This document shows, one piece after another, positions 1 through 8,881 of a DNA stretch of 64,000 nucleotides. Made by a program: the position numbers and the translations under genes. The notes beneath the pieces were generated by a model. That model had not been told where the DNA came from. It did no database searches and saw only the letters and a list, made by a program, of their open reading frames with translations. How positions within the stretch are numbered: position 1 is the first letter of the stretch; each line of letters starts with the position of its first letter. This DNA is from Candidatus Binataceae bacterium (lineage in GTDB: Bacteria > Desulfobacterota > Binatia > Binatales > Binataceae). The stretch covers positions 44,292 through 108,291 of the forward strand of contig DATGLK010000018.1 of assembly GCA_035294265.1 (NCBI GenBank). The letters are read 5' to 3'.

Positions 1-488
1 CTGCCCAGGGCGCCGAGGCGAGCCCGCGCGGCGACCCTTTCGGCGCGCCCGACTTTGTCGCATTTGGTGGCTACGACGAGGAGCTCGAGGCGGCGGCGCG
101 CGGCCGCGATCGCCAGATTGCGCTCGACTTCGCCCGGCTCGCGGCGAATATCGACCAGCAGCACCATCGCCGCCAGCGTCGCGCGCCGGGTCAGAAACTC
201 TTCCATCAAGGCCCCCAGTTTTGTCGCTTGTTCGGCAGGCATCCGGGCATAGCCGAAACCCGGCAGATCGACGACCGCTAAATCTTCGCCGACGGTGAAG
301 AAATTCAGCGCCTGGGTACGACCGGGGGTGCTGCTGGTGCGGGCGAGCCCTTTGCTCCCGGCCAGCGCATTGATAAGCGAGCTTTTACCGACGTTGGAGC
401 GGCCGACGATGGCGATCTCGCGCCGCTCCCAGCGGGGACATTGGGCCAAGGAATGGGCGGCGGTGGCGAAGCTCCACAGTAGTTTCAC
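1..488 (-). CDS. engB: EngB/YsxC-type ribosome-biogenesis GTPase (C-terminus off the window)
   Basis: TRAFAC-class GTPase needed for large ribosomal subunit assembly in the cytoplasm. Reading the minus strand, the P-loop GRSNVGKSSLIN, the STPGRTQ switch I region, the G3 motif DLPGFGYAR and the G4 motif TKCDK occur in order, as in EngB. The frame has no ATG. A GTG at 488 gives VKLLWSFATAA, a normal EngB-like N-terminus, and the frame is closed by a stop at 537-539. The C-terminal end runs off the left edge. It diverges from the copper efflux operon. Family call is firm; the start is inferred. Confidence 0.85.
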   Translation of the reverse strand, partial: MKLLWSFATAAHSLAQCPRWERREIAIVGRSNVGKSSLINALAGSKGLARTSSTPGRTQALNFFTVGEDLAVVDLPGFGYARMPAEQATKLGALMEEFLTRRATLAAMVLLVDIRREPGEVERNLAIAAARRRLELLVVATKCDKVGRAERVAARARLGALG

Positions 489-590
489 GCCATTACTCTT
501 AGCATGCCGGGTGCCTGGCTTCCTGTACTCCGCCCCTTATTCTTACCGCGGAAGCAATCGGCCTGCGTGCTCTATATTTACCTGGTTGTG

Positions 591-605
591 CGCCGCTGTG
601 CGGCG
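591..605. promoter_or_regulatory. Perfect inverted repeat upstream of the efflux operon
   Basis: CGCCGC-TGT-GCGGCG lies about 20 bp before the first gene of the cus cluster, just after an AT-rich TATATT at 573-578 that could be a -10 element. It could be an operator or a 5' UTR hairpin. No metalloregulator gene is visible nearby. The function is a guess. Confidence 0.25.
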
Positions 606-625
606 AGGGTAGAGTCGTTGGTGCG

Positions 626-967
626 ATGCGCTACGCGATGGGTATTGTGCTCGCTTTCGTGCTGACCTTTCCGTTAGCTCCGAAATGCGGCCTGGTGCGG
701 GGGGCGAATGTCGCCCCGGCCACTTGCTGTGCCCGGCCCTGTTCGATGCCGGCGGGACAACGGGCCGCCGACTGTTGCGCGAGCGCGCCTTCTTCCATAG
801 ACACGCTGGCCTATCACGGTACGCCGCCAGTTTTTACCGCGGCCCTGCCGCTTGGACGAATTCAATCGCGGCTCCTGCTATCGCCGTCGTCGCGGCCGTA
901 CTTGCCGCGCCTGCTGCCCTCGTCGTCGCCGCCCCTGCGCGACATCATCTGTTCCCGTCAGATCTGA
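626..967 (+). CDS. Small Cys-rich secreted protein leading the cus operon
   Basis: A 113-residue protein with an N-terminal hydrophobic stretch (MGIVLAFVLTFPLA) that looks like a signal peptide. It has a Cys cluster CC-x3-C (residues 34-39) plus CC (50-51), and a proline-rich tail. Short Cys-rich proteins of this shape are common in front of heavy-metal RND operons, so periplasmic metal binding is a reasonable inference. It lies 157 bp before the TolC-like gene on the same strand. An overlapping frame at 685-993 is less convincing because it lacks a secretion signal at its start. The exact function is unknown. Confidence 0.5.
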   Translation: MRYAMGIVLAFVLTFPLAPKCGLVRGANVAPATCCARPCSMPAGQRAADCCASAPSSIDTLAYHGTPPVFTAALPLGRIQSRLLLSPSSRPYLPRLLPSSSPPLRDIICSRQI

Positions 968-1124
968 TCTTTCCCTCGCTCTTTGGTCGTTGAGTCAGCG
1001 AGTCAGCCGCCAGCGCGCGGTCCGACGCTGACAGGTCAAGGTGGGTGATGGATCGCGCCTGCGGCGCGCGCCGCGGCGGCGCCTCGGATGGGTCGCGTGA
1101 GGCGAACGAAAGGGGTCTGATGCC

Positions 1125-2441
1125 ATGGAGTATCGACAAGCCAGAGGCCAGAGGGAAGCTCGAGCAAGAATCATAATTTTCAGTTTGGGATGCTTAGGAT
1201 TATGTGCCGCCGTGGCGCGGGCGCAGCCACGGCCGGCGCTTGCCGGCGACGGCGCTGCCGCCCAAACCCTACCCTCCTTGGTCGCCGAGGCGCTCGCCGA
1301 CAGCCCGCTTATCATCGCCGCGCGCCACAAATGGCAGGCGGCGCAGAAAGTTCCGCTGCAGGAAGCTTCCTTGCCCGATCCGCAGGTCACGTTTCAGAAC
1401 CTGGCGGTGGGCAATCCGATTCCCGGCCACGATCTGCAGAGCAATAACTTTGCCTATCTAGGCTACGGCGTTACCCAGGAGGTTCCTTTCCCGACCAAGC
1501 TGGGTCTGCGCGGCTCGATCGCGCGCGAGCAGGCTCGCTGGGCCTGGGAAGCTTATCAAGCACAGCGGCGCGCGCTGATCGAGCAGGTGCGGGAGAGCTA
1601 TTTCGAACTGTTCTACCTGGCCAAATCCCGGGAGCTTTTGCACCGCACCTACCAGCAGTTCCGCGGGATCGCCAACATCACCCGGGCCCAATACGAGGTC
1701 GGCACCGCCCGACAGCAAGACGTGCTTAAGGCGCAGCTCGAAATGACCTCGATCCTCGACGAACTGCAGACCGCGCGCGAAGGGTTTGAGCAGGGGCAGG
1801 CCAACCTCAAGGCGATGGTGGGGCGCGACCCCGACTCGCCCGACATCGCGATCGGCGAGGTCACGCCGACGCTGTTCAAGCTGGACCAGCATCAATTGCG
1901 GCAACTGGCCTTGGCGGCCTCGCCGGTACTCAAGCAGGCCCAGGCGCTGGAGGACAAGAGCGAGCAAGCCTTGAGGCTGGCCCGTCAGAGTTACATTCCC
2001 GATCTCAGTCTTTCCTACATGTACCAGAACACCGGGTCACGGTTCCCTGATTACTACATGGCGACCGTCGGCCTGAGCATTCCCTTGTACTTCTGGCGCA
2101 AGCAGACGCCGGCAATCGACCAGGCTGGGGCGGAGCAGGAATCGGCACACGCTCAGACCTTCGCCACCCGGCTGGAGGTATTGGCGCAGGCGCAGAACCA
2201 GTGGGTTGCGATTCAGACCACGCAGCGCGTCAGCAAAATCTACCACGATGGCCTGCTCCCCCAGGCTCGGGCAACTCTGCAATCCGCGCTAGCCGCATAC
2301 CGCGTGGGCAAGGTCGATTTCCAAACCCTGCTTAGCGCCGAGATCGACCTGCTGCGGCTGGAGCAGGAGTACTACCGCGTGGTCGCCGACCATGAGATCG
2401 CGATTGCCCGGATTAGCCAGATCATCGGAGAGGTGCCATGA
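1125..2441 (+). CDS. cusC: TolC-family outer-membrane factor of copper/silver efflux (CusC-like)
   Basis: Outer-membrane channel of a tripartite heavy-metal efflux pump, 438 residues, the usual size for the family. A signal peptide ending near ARAQP is visible. Two repeated coiled-coil halves follow, with a segment rich in Gln, Ala and Glu near LIEQVRESYFELFYLAKS and a conserved YxxGKVDFQTLLSAEIDLL close to the C-terminus, typical of outer-membrane efflux proteins. There is no lipobox, unlike E. coli CusC. Its stop overlaps the adaptor start by 4 bp (ATGA), indicating translational coupling. Metal specificity is inferred from the downstream permease. Confidence 0.88.
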   Translation: MEYRQARGQREARARIIIFSLGCLGLCAAVARAQPRPALAGDGAAAQTLPSLVAEALADSPLIIAARHKWQAAQKVPLQEASLPDPQVTFQNLAVGNPIPGHDLQSNNFAYLGYGVTQEVPFPTKLGLRGSIAREQARWAWEAYQAQRRALIEQVRESYFELFYLAKSRELLHRTYQQFRGIANITRAQYEVGTARQQDVLKAQLEMTSILDELQTAREGFEQGQANLKAMVGRDPDSPDIAIGEVTPTLFKLDQHQLRQLALAASPVLKQAQALEDKSEQALRLARQSYIPDLSLSYMYQNTGSRFPDYYMATVGLSIPLYFWRKQTPAIDQAGAEQESAHAQTFATRLEVLAQAQNQWVAIQTTQRVSKIYHDGLLPQARATLQSALAAYRVGKVDFQTLLSAEIDLLRLEQEYYRVVADHEIAIARISQIIGEVP

Positions 2442-3934
2442 GCTTGTCGGTACGCCAGTTCAGCCTGACTTCGCGCGGCGACCGCGGGCCAAGCCAAGCG
2501 TGGGCCGCGGCGCGCTGCTTGCTGGCGCTCTCGATAGTGTTGGGCGCCGGCGGCGCGCGGGCCCAGGCGTCGCGCGCCGCCATCCAAGTCTCGGTGCGTC
2601 AGCGCCAGCTAATCGGCCTGCAACTAGCGACGGTAGAAGAAAGGAGGCTGCAGGACCTAATTCGGACTACGGCGATAATCGAACCCGACGAGCAGCGTGA
2701 AGGCTACGTGCAGACCCGTTTCGCGGGCTGGATCCGGAAGGTCTTCGTCAATCAGACCTATCAATACGTAACCCGAGGGCAGCGGCTGTTCACCATCTAC
2801 AGCCCCGACCTGGTCAACGCCGAGCAGGAGTATCTGCTCGCCTTGGCGACTACCAAGGAGTTGCGTACCAGCGATATTCCCGACGTGGCCAGCGGCGCTC
2901 AGTCGTTGGTCGGGGCGGCGCTGGAGCGCCTCAAGCTCTTCGGCGTATCGCCCGGCGAGATTGTCCGCCTCCAGCGTCAGCGCACTATTCGCGATGCAGT
3001 CGCGATCGACGCGCCGATGAGCGGCTACGTGGTCGATTGGTCGGCCCTACCCAACGAGTACGTGCAGCCGGAAACCCGGCTCTACACTATCGCCGATCTC
3101 AGTAAGGTTTGGATCTACGCCGCGGTGTTTCAAAACCAGTTGGCCGAGATCAAGCTGGGTGATTCGGTCGCGGTCACTATCGACGCCTATCCTGGTCGCA
3201 CTTTCACGGGCCGAGTGGACTTCATCTGGCAAGGGATCGATCCGACCACGCGCACGGGACGGGTGCGCTGTGCTTTTGCCAACCCCCAGGGGCTGCTCAA
3301 GCTGGGCATGTACGCCAACATCACGCTGATGGCGCGGCTGGGCCAAGGGTTAGTGATTCCCGATACCGGGGTGCTGCGTACCGGAACTCACAATGTGGCC
3401 TTCATCGATCGTGGTGACGGTTACCTGCAACCGGTCGAGGTGGAGCTGGGACCGCACCTGGGCGACGTTTTCGTGGTGCGTGCGGGGCTGCGGGCCGGTC
3501 AGCGGATCGTCAGCTCGGCCAACTTCCTGATCGATTCGGAAAGCCAGTTGCAGGCCGCGCTGGGCACTTTCCAACCGCTGCCGCCGGGCGCCAGCACGGC
3601 GGCCGGCGCGCCCGCGGGGACGATCGAGCTTGCGACCAAGCCGACGCCGCCGCGCAAGGGCAGCAACCAAATCCTGCTCACGGTGCGCGACCGCGCAGGC
3701 AAGCCAGTTGCCGACGCCGCCGTCACGCTGGTGTTTTTCATGCCGGCGATGCCCGCGATGGGGATGTCGGCGATGCGGCAGACGGCAATCGCCAAGCCGC
3801 TGGGCGGCGGCAATTATGTTGCCGACGTGAACCTGGAAAGCGGCGGCTCCTGGAGTGTGACGCTCTTGGCAACCAGGGGCGGCCAGGAGATAGCGCGCAG
3901 CCAAATGACGCTGTTGGCCACGGATGGGATGTAG
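2438..3934 (+). CDS. cusB: RND periplasmic adaptor, CusB-like, with C-terminal Met-rich YtkA/FixH-like domain
   Basis: Membrane-fusion subunit linking the outer-membrane channel to the permease, 498 residues. An N-terminal signal region is followed by the barrel-sandwich part (FAGWIRKVFVNQTYQYVTRGQ) and the adaptor signature APMSGYVVDW, with beta-barrel segments after that. After about residue 400 comes an extra immunoglobulin-like domain carrying the methionine motif MPAMPAMGMSAM. Such domains occur in copper-handling proteins (YtkA/FixH type), which suggests added Cu(I) or Ag(I) binding. The gene overlaps cusC by 4 bp and ends 10 bp before the permease start chosen here. Confidence 0.88.
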   Translation: MSLSVRQFSLTSRGDRGPSQAWAAARCLLALSIVLGAGGARAQASRAAIQVSVRQRQLIGLQLATVEERRLQDLIRTTAIIEPDEQREGYVQTRFAGWIRKVFVNQTYQYVTRGQRLFTIYSPDLVNAEQEYLLALATTKELRTSDIPDVASGAQSLVGAALERLKLFGVSPGEIVRLQRQRTIRDAVAIDAPMSGYVVDWSALPNEYVQPETRLYTIADLSKVWIYAAVFQNQLAEIKLGDSVAVTIDAYPGRTFTGRVDFIWQGIDPTTRTGRVRCAFANPQGLLKLGMYANITLMARLGQGLVIPDTGVLRTGTHNVAFIDRGDGYLQPVEVELGPHLGDVFVVRAGLRAGQRIVSSANFLIDSESQLQAALGTFQPLPPGASTAAGAPAGTIELATKPTPPRKGSNQILLTVRDRAGKPVADAAVTLVFFMPAMPAMGMSAMRQTAIAKPLGGGNYVADVNLESGGSWSVTLLATRGGQEIARSQMTLLATDGM

Positions 3935-3944
3935 TGGTGAGGCC

Positions 3945-6900
3945 ATGATCGAAGCAGCCATCGATTGGTGTAGTCGCAACCGCTTCCTGGTCGTGCTCTT
4001 CGCCATGGCAACGGTTCTGGCGGGGGTCTGGTCGTTGCGGCGCACCCCGCTGGATGCGCTGCCCGATATCTCCGACGTTCAGGTCATCATTCATACTCCA
4101 TGGACGGGCGAGCCGCCCGAAGTGATCGAAGACCAGGTGACCTATCCGATTGTTACCACGATGCTGGCGGCGCCGCGGGTCAAGGCGGTGCGGGCCCAGA
4201 CCATGTTCAACGACTCCTACGTTTACGTGGTATTTCAGGACGGCACCGACCTCTACTGGGCGCGCAGCCGGGTGCTCGAATACATGCAGCAGTTGCAAAG
4301 CCTGCTACCTGCAGGCGTCCATCCCGCGATCGGGCCCGATGCCACCGGCGCGGGCTGGATTTACGAATATGTCGTGCTGGACCGCCGTCACAACCTCAGC
4401 TTGGCCGACCTCGACACCCTACAGCGATGGTATATCCGCTACCAGCTCGAAACCGTCCCTGGGGTGGCCGAAGTCGCAAGTATCGGCGGATTCGTCCGGC
4501 AGTATCAGGTCAAGCTGGACCCCAATCGGCTGTTGGCCCTGCACGTGTCGTTACAAACGGTGATTGACAAGATTCGCGACAGCAACAACGAGGTTGGCGG
4601 GCGGGTGCTGGAGATGAGCGGCGCCGATTACATGGTGCGCGGCCTGGGGTACATCAAGACCCTCGCCGAGTTGGGCAACGTGCCCGTGGGCAGCCACGAC
4701 GGCACGCCTATTCTGGTGCGTGACCTCGGTGTGGTGAGCTTCGGCCCCGACCTGCGCGAGGGAATCGCCGAATGGAACGGCGAGGGTCAGACCGTGGGCG
4801 GGATTGTCGTGATGCGCTACGGCCAGAACGCGCTCAGCGTCATCAATGGGATCAAGGCCAAGCTCGCCCAGATCCAGTCGAGCCTGCCTGCGGGAGTTCA
4901 AATCGTGGCGGGCTACGACCGCTCGGGCCTGATCGACGCTTCGATCGCGACCCTGACCCGCGACCTGATCGACGAAGCGATCATCGTAAGCCTGGTGGTG
5001 ATCGTCTTCCTGTTCCACTTCCGCTCCGCGCTGATCCCGATCCTAAGCATTCCGGTCGCCGTGCTGGCCTCGTTCATTCCGATGTTCTACCTGCAGGTTA
5101 GCTCCAACATCATGTCGCTGGGCGGCTTCGCGCTGGCGATCGGCGTGTTGATCGACGCCGCGATCGTGATGGTGGAGAACGCTTACCGCCATCTGGCCGA
5201 GCAGACCCGCGAGGGGCGCCGGCTTACGCCCCAGGCACACAAGCAGGTGGTAATCGGAGCCGCCAAGCAGGTGGGCCGACCGCTGTTTTATTCGCTGATC
5301 ATCATCGTGGTCTCCTTTCTGCCGGTGTTCCTGCTGGAGGCGCAGGAAGGGCGGATGTTCAAGCCGCTGGCCTATACCAAAACCTTCGCCATCGCCTTCT
5401 CCTCGCTGCTGGCGATCACGATCGTGCCGCTGCTGATGGTCTGGCTGGTGCGCGCGCGGCGCTACCGGCGGGAGCAGGAAAACCCGGTGGCGCGCTTCTT
5501 TCAGATGCTCTACCTGCCGGTCATCCGCGTCTGCCTGCGCCATCGCATAATCACCCTGGGCGTAGGCTTGCTGTTCCTGGCGGCCACCTTTCCCCTGGCC
5601 GGGCGAATCGGCACTCAATTCATGCCGCCGCTGTTCGAGGGCTCGATGCTCTACATGCCCACGGCCTTGCCCGGAATTTCGATTACCACCGCCGGCCATC
5701 TGCTGCAGGAGCAGGACCGGATTCTGAAATCGTTTCCCGAGGTGGAAAGCGTCTTCGGCACCGTGGGGCGCTCCGACAGCGCCACCGATAATGCGCCAAT
5801 GGACATGTACGACACCACCGTGACGCTGCGACCGCGGGCGCAGTGGCCGGCCGGGATGGACTACGACCGCCTGGTGCAGGAAATGAACGCCAAGCTGGAT
5901 TTTCCCGGCCTCGCCAATACCTGGACGATGCCGGTGGAGAACCGGCTCGATATGGAACTGACCGGGATCAAGACTCCGGTCGGGCTCAAGGTTCAGGGCC
6001 CCCAGTTGGGCGAGATCGAACGTATCGGCGGCGAGGTGGAACGAATCCTCAGCGGGGTGGCTGACACCCGCGGAGTTTTCGCCGAGCGCGTGGCCGAGGG
6101 TTTTTACGTCAATATCGAGGTCGATCGGGCGCAAGCCGCGCGCTACGGCCTGACCGTGGGCGACGTGCAGCGGCTGGTCAGCTCGGGAATGGGTGGAGAG
6201 AATATCGCGCTCACCGTACAGGGCCGCGATCGCTTTCCAATCAACGTGCGCTACCTGCGCGACTATCGCCAAAATTTGTCGGCGCTGCGCCAGATGCTGA
6301 TTATGACGCCGCAGGGCGCTCAGATTCCCCTGAGCGAAGTTGCACGCGTCACACTTGGCCAGGGACCTTCGATGATTCGCGACGAGGGTGCCCAGCTCAC
6401 CGCCTACGTCTTTGTCGATCTGGCCACGAACGACTACAGCGGCTATGTCGCACGCGCCCAGCGCGCACTCGATGCCAAACTACATCTGCCGGCGGGTTAC
6501 AGCATCAAGTGGTCGGGCGAATACAGCTTCGAACTGCGGGCCAAGCAACGGCTGAGGGTAATCGTGCCCATCGTGATCATGGTGATTTTTGTCTTGCTCT
6601 ACGTGCTATTCGATGCGCTGTCAGAAGCCTTGATCCTGCTTTTTCCCTGCGCCTTTGCGCTGACTGGTGGACTGCTCCTGCAGTATATGTTGGGAATCAA
6701 TTTCAGCGTGGCGGTCGCGGTGGGCTATATCGACCTGTTCGGGATCGCGGTCGAGACTGGGGTGATAATGATCATCCTCCTGGATGAGGCGCTGGATCTG
6801 CGGCTTGCGAGAGGTCCGGTTGACCATCTCGACATCGAGGCTGCCACGATAGAGGGTGCGGTTCATCGCCTGCGGCCCAAGCTGATGACGGTGTTCGTAG

Positions 6901-7124
6901 TAATTTTCAGCCTGGTCCCGATTTTCTTCCAAAGCGGGATCGGCAACGACGTGATGAAGCCGATCGCGGTGCCGATCGTAGGCGGCATGATCACTTCTTC
7001 GATCGCCGTCCTGATTCTGGTGCCGGTGCTGTTCGCGATGGTCAAGGAGCGCGCGCTGGGCCGCGGCCTGCTGCGCCCCCCCGCGGCGGGCGCGCCGCAG
7101 GGGAGCGCGGCTCCTTATGCCTGA
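3945..7124 (+). CDS. cusA: Cu(I)/Ag(I) RND efflux permease CusA
   Basis: Inner-membrane proton-driven pump of the heavy-metal RND family, 1059 residues. The transmembrane segment GVLIDAAIVMVEN matches the CusA version of the TM4 proton-relay motif rather than the CzcA version. Met571, Met621 and Met670 (in LYMPTALPG, APMDMYDTT and ENRLDMEL) have the same spacing, 50 and 49 residues, as the E. coli CusA metal triad M573/M623/M672. This supports monovalent copper or silver as substrate. The ATG at 3945 was chosen over the upstream codon at 3924, which lies inside cusB. No regulator or CusF is adjacent. Confidence 0.93.
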   Translation: MIEAAIDWCSRNRFLVVLFAMATVLAGVWSLRRTPLDALPDISDVQVIIHTPWTGEPPEVIEDQVTYPIVTTMLAAPRVKAVRAQTMFNDSYVYVVFQDGTDLYWARSRVLEYMQQLQSLLPAGVHPAIGPDATGAGWIYEYVVLDRRHNLSLADLDTLQRWYIRYQLETVPGVAEVASIGGFVRQYQVKLDPNRLLALHVSLQTVIDKIRDSNNEVGGRVLEMSGADYMVRGLGYIKTLAELGNVPVGSHDGTPILVRDLGVVSFGPDLREGIAEWNGEGQTVGGIVVMRYGQNALSVINGIKAKLAQIQSSLPAGVQIVAGYDRSGLIDASIATLTRDLIDEAIIVSLVVIVFLFHFRSALIPILSIPVAVLASFIPMFYLQVSSNIMSLGGFALAIGVLIDAAIVMVENAYRHLAEQTREGRRLTPQAHKQVVIGAAKQVGRPLFYSLIIIVVSFLPVFLLEAQEGRMFKPLAYTKTFAIAFSSLLAITIVPLLMVWLVRARRYRREQENPVARFFQMLYLPVIRVCLRHRIITLGVGLLFLAATFPLAGRIGTQFMPPLFEGSMLYMPTALPGISITTAGHLLQEQDRILKSFPEVESVFGTVGRSDSATDNAPMDMYDTTVTLRPRAQWPAGMDYDRLVQEMNAKLDFPGLANTWTMPVENRLDMELTGIKTPVGLKVQGPQLGEIERIGGEVERILSGVADTRGVFAERVAEGFYVNIEVDRAQAARYGLTVGDVQRLVSSGMGGENIALTVQGRDRFPINVRYLRDYRQNLSALRQMLIMTPQGAQIPLSEVARVTLGQGPSMIRDEGAQLTAYVFVDLATNDYSGYVARAQRALDAKLHLPAGYSIKWSGEYSFELRAKQRLRVIVPIVIMVIFVLLYVLFDALSEALILLFPCAFALTGGLLLQYMLGINFSVAVAVGYIDLFGIAVETGVIMIILLDEALDLRLARGPVDHLDIEAATIEGAVHRLRPKLMTVFVVIFSLVPIFFQSGIGNDVMKPIAVPIVGGMITSSIAVLILVPVLFAMVKERALGRGLLRPPAAGAPQGSAAPYA

Positions 7125-7129
7125 TGCGG

Positions 7130-7162
7130 CATGTGCTCGTCGCCGTCGGCGACGGGCGCATG
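7130..7162. terminator. GC-rich hairpin between convergent cusA and hpf
   Basis: The arms are CATGTGC-t-CGTCGCC and GGCGACG-g-GCGCATG around a GTC loop, with one G-U pair and one internal mismatch. It begins 6 nt after the cusA stop. There is no strong T-run, so it may work as a bidirectional hairpin or an RNA end-protecting structure. Confidence 0.5.
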
Positions 7163-7175
7163 CAGGTGGTCCGCT

Positions 7176-7487
7176 TTAGTGCTGGCGATGCTCGCGCACG
7201 TAATCTTCGAGCTGGCGCTTAATGGCGGCAAAGGATTCTTTCAGGGTCAGACTGAAATCACTGTCGTGTCTATGATCGGCGACCAATTCCTTGTTGGGCA
7301 CTTTAAGTCGTATACGAACGTCGAAGGGGCCACCTTTACGATGATGGCCAACCACGCCGCCCAAGGTGACTTCGCAGGCCGTGATCCGGTTGTAATAACG
7401 GTCCAAGGTCGCCATTTTTTCCCGCACTTCGCTGTCGATTGCAGGGGTCAGATCAAAATCACGCGCGGTAATCTGCAGCCGTTCCAT
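7176..7487 (-). CDS. hpf: Ribosome hibernation promoting factor / RaiA family
   Basis: A 103-residue short-form HPF that binds the decoding centre of the 30S subunit in stationary phase. The start MERLQITARDFDLTPAI, the YYNRI segment and KESFAAIKRQLEDYVREHR follow the beta-alpha-beta-beta-beta-alpha family pattern. It ends before the dimerisation domain of long HPF. A good Shine-Dalgarno (GAGGAGAGG) precedes the ATG. In many proteobacteria hpf sits behind rpoN; here it is alone. Confidence 0.9.
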   Translation of the reverse strand: MERLQITARDFDLTPAIDSEVREKMATLDRYYNRITACEVTLGGVVGHHRKGGPFDVRIRLKVPNKELVADHRHDSDFSLTLKESFAAIKRQLEDYVREHRQH

Positions 7488-7614
7488 GAAACCTCTCCTC
7501 TTCGGTTGTAGCCCGAGGCGGCGGCTACCGCGCCGCCGCCCCCCCTTCTATTATGCGCCATTGCAAGAGGGCGGCCAGCCTCCGCGGAGAGTAACGATAA
7601 AAGACCGATCGGGT

Positions 7615-7655
7615 AAAAAACCGCCGCCTGGTGAGAGGCGGCGGCTTTTCCAACT
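7615..7655 (-). terminator. Intrinsic terminator (reads as terminator on both strands)
   Basis: CCGCCGCCT and AGGCGGCGG form a perfect 9-bp stem (7621-7629 / 7636-7644) around a GGTGAG loop. Six A residues lie on the left, which become U6 for minus-strand transcripts, and CTTTT lies on the right. It best serves the minus-strand gene at 7810-8043 and separates it from hpf. Confidence 0.8.
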
Positions 7656-7809
7656 ATTTGTCTTTCTATCGGAAATCCGGCAGAAAGTCGGGTCAGTTGG
7701 CAACCTGAATCTCAGTCTAAAACATTCGGCCGATGCGCGCCGTTGAAAAAATCCGGTAGTACGCTGCTACTTGATTTCGCGGACTAGCCGGTCCATTTCA
7801 AATCCTTGT

Positions 7810-8043
7810 TCAGGCTCGGTCGCGCACCTCCGCCATGCCCTCCTGCTTGGCGCAGTTGGCGCAGCAATAGATGCGCCCGCCCTGCTCCACGCCATGGCCG
7901 ATGATTCGGCAATTACAATGGGTGCACAGCGGCGCCAACATCTGGATGGCGCACTCAAAACTGTCAAAGGTCAGGGTTCGTCCACGCAGTGAGATTTGAA
8001 AGGTCTTGTCATACTCGTTGCCACATACGTCGCATTGGGCCAT
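7810..8043 (-). CDS. Small Cys-rich metal-binding (metallothionein/TRASH-like) protein
   Basis: A 77-residue protein with Cys at 4, 7, 31, 40, 43, 45, 60, 61 and 64 plus His at 42 and 50. The layout CDVCGNEYD, FDSFECAI, CTHCNCRIIGHGV, YCCANCA is that of a widespread small family often labelled prokaryotic metallothionein; it resembles treble-clef zinc fingers. Metal storage or sensing is plausible given the copper efflux operon nearby, but that link is inference. A strong terminator follows. Confidence 0.75.
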   Translation of the reverse strand: MAQCDVCGNEYDKTFQISLRGRTLTFDSFECAIQMLAPLCTHCNCRIIGHGVEQGGRIYCCANCAKQEGMAEVRDRA

Positions 8044-8133
8044 GGCTCCCTCCCGGGCGGCGAGCCGCCGGTGTTTTGCCCTTTATGCTAGCAGCGGAAA
8101 ATGGCCTTGGCGCAGCAAATTTTGCACTTTCCA

Positions 8134-8694
8134 TCAATGCGCGGCCGAGGGTTCGACCGCGACCCGATCCAACTGCCATTCGCCTTGCTCCAACAAGGCG
8201 CCGCCCTGATAGCAGCTATAGCGGCCGCGCGCGGTATTGGGGGTCGTGCTGGCACCGCTATAGCGGCAATTGGAGAGATCGGCGGGCAGCAGGACGCTGA
8301 TTGCAAGCTGATTGCCCGACACCCAGCCGGATTGAACTGTTCCATATGTGTCAGCATTGCCGTTGCGGCAAATCGTAGTGCCGACCGCACATCGGTACTC
8401 GCCGCTCAGATTTTCGTCATTTTGCACCAAGGTGAAGACGATTCGATTGACGGCGTTGCACCGCCCCCCGTTAGCTGTGTAAGCAGTATTGCAGGGAATG
8501 ACGCGGATGGTTCCCGTCCAGGTGCCGGTCAGATCAACGGCCGGAGGTTCCATGGTCGCGGGGCGATTAAGGCCGTAACCGCTTGCACAGCCCGCCAGCA
8601 GCCCGGCCAGGAGCAGCAGGCCGCTGGCCAGCATCATCGGATAGCCGCCAAAAGGCAGCGTTTGGTCCGCCAGCGTGCGAGTGGTTGTGGTCAT
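8134..8694 (-). CDS. Hypothetical lipoprotein
   Basis: 186 residues with a hydrophobic N-terminal segment ending in the lipobox LLAGC near residue 36, so it is probably lipidated and anchored in an outer or inner membrane. An in-frame MM at residues 20-21 would place the signal peptide at a more normal distance from the start and may be the true start. The mature part contains six Cys residues and a beta-rich sequence beginning DLTGTWTGTI, a pattern seen in lipocalin-like lipoproteins. The specific family is not recognised. It diverges from the dehydrogenase gene. Confidence 0.65.
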   Translation of the reverse strand: MTTTTRTLADQTLPFGGYPMMLASGLLLLAGLLAGCASGYGLNRPATMEPPAVDLTGTWTGTIRVIPCNTAYTANGGRCNAVNRIVFTLVQNDENLSGEYRCAVGTTICRNGNADTYGTVQSGWVSGNQLAISVLLPADLSNCRYSGASTTPNTARGRYSCYQGGALLEQGEWQLDRVAVEPSAAH

Positions 8695-8805
8695 AAGCGA
8701 TCTTTATCCTCTTCCTGCGCTATAAAACTTGGGTCGTCCGATAATAATCATTTTGCCTAGGTTTGTAACTATTAATGCTTTCTTTGGCCTGTCTCAGGTA
8801 AAAAC

Positions 8806-8817
8806 CAAGCTAGCTTG
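8806..8817. promoter_or_regulatory. Perfect 12-bp palindrome in a divergent promoter region
   Basis: CAAGCTAGCTTG lies between the divergent lipoprotein gene and the aldehyde dehydrogenase gene, 64 bp before the latter's ATG. Its position suits an operator, but there is no second copy in this gap and no regulator gene beside it. Confidence 0.25.
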
Positions 8818-8881
8818 AACCAGCTCGTGCGATTTACTAGGGCTGGAGTTCACACCGCGATTTGCCAAGGAGTTTTGCGCC

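Noticed and set aside
5043-6272. 409-codon minus-strand frame inside cusA
   Set aside because: Antisense to a certain gene, His/Gln/Arg-rich as expected from the opposite strand of GC-rich code, with no domain.
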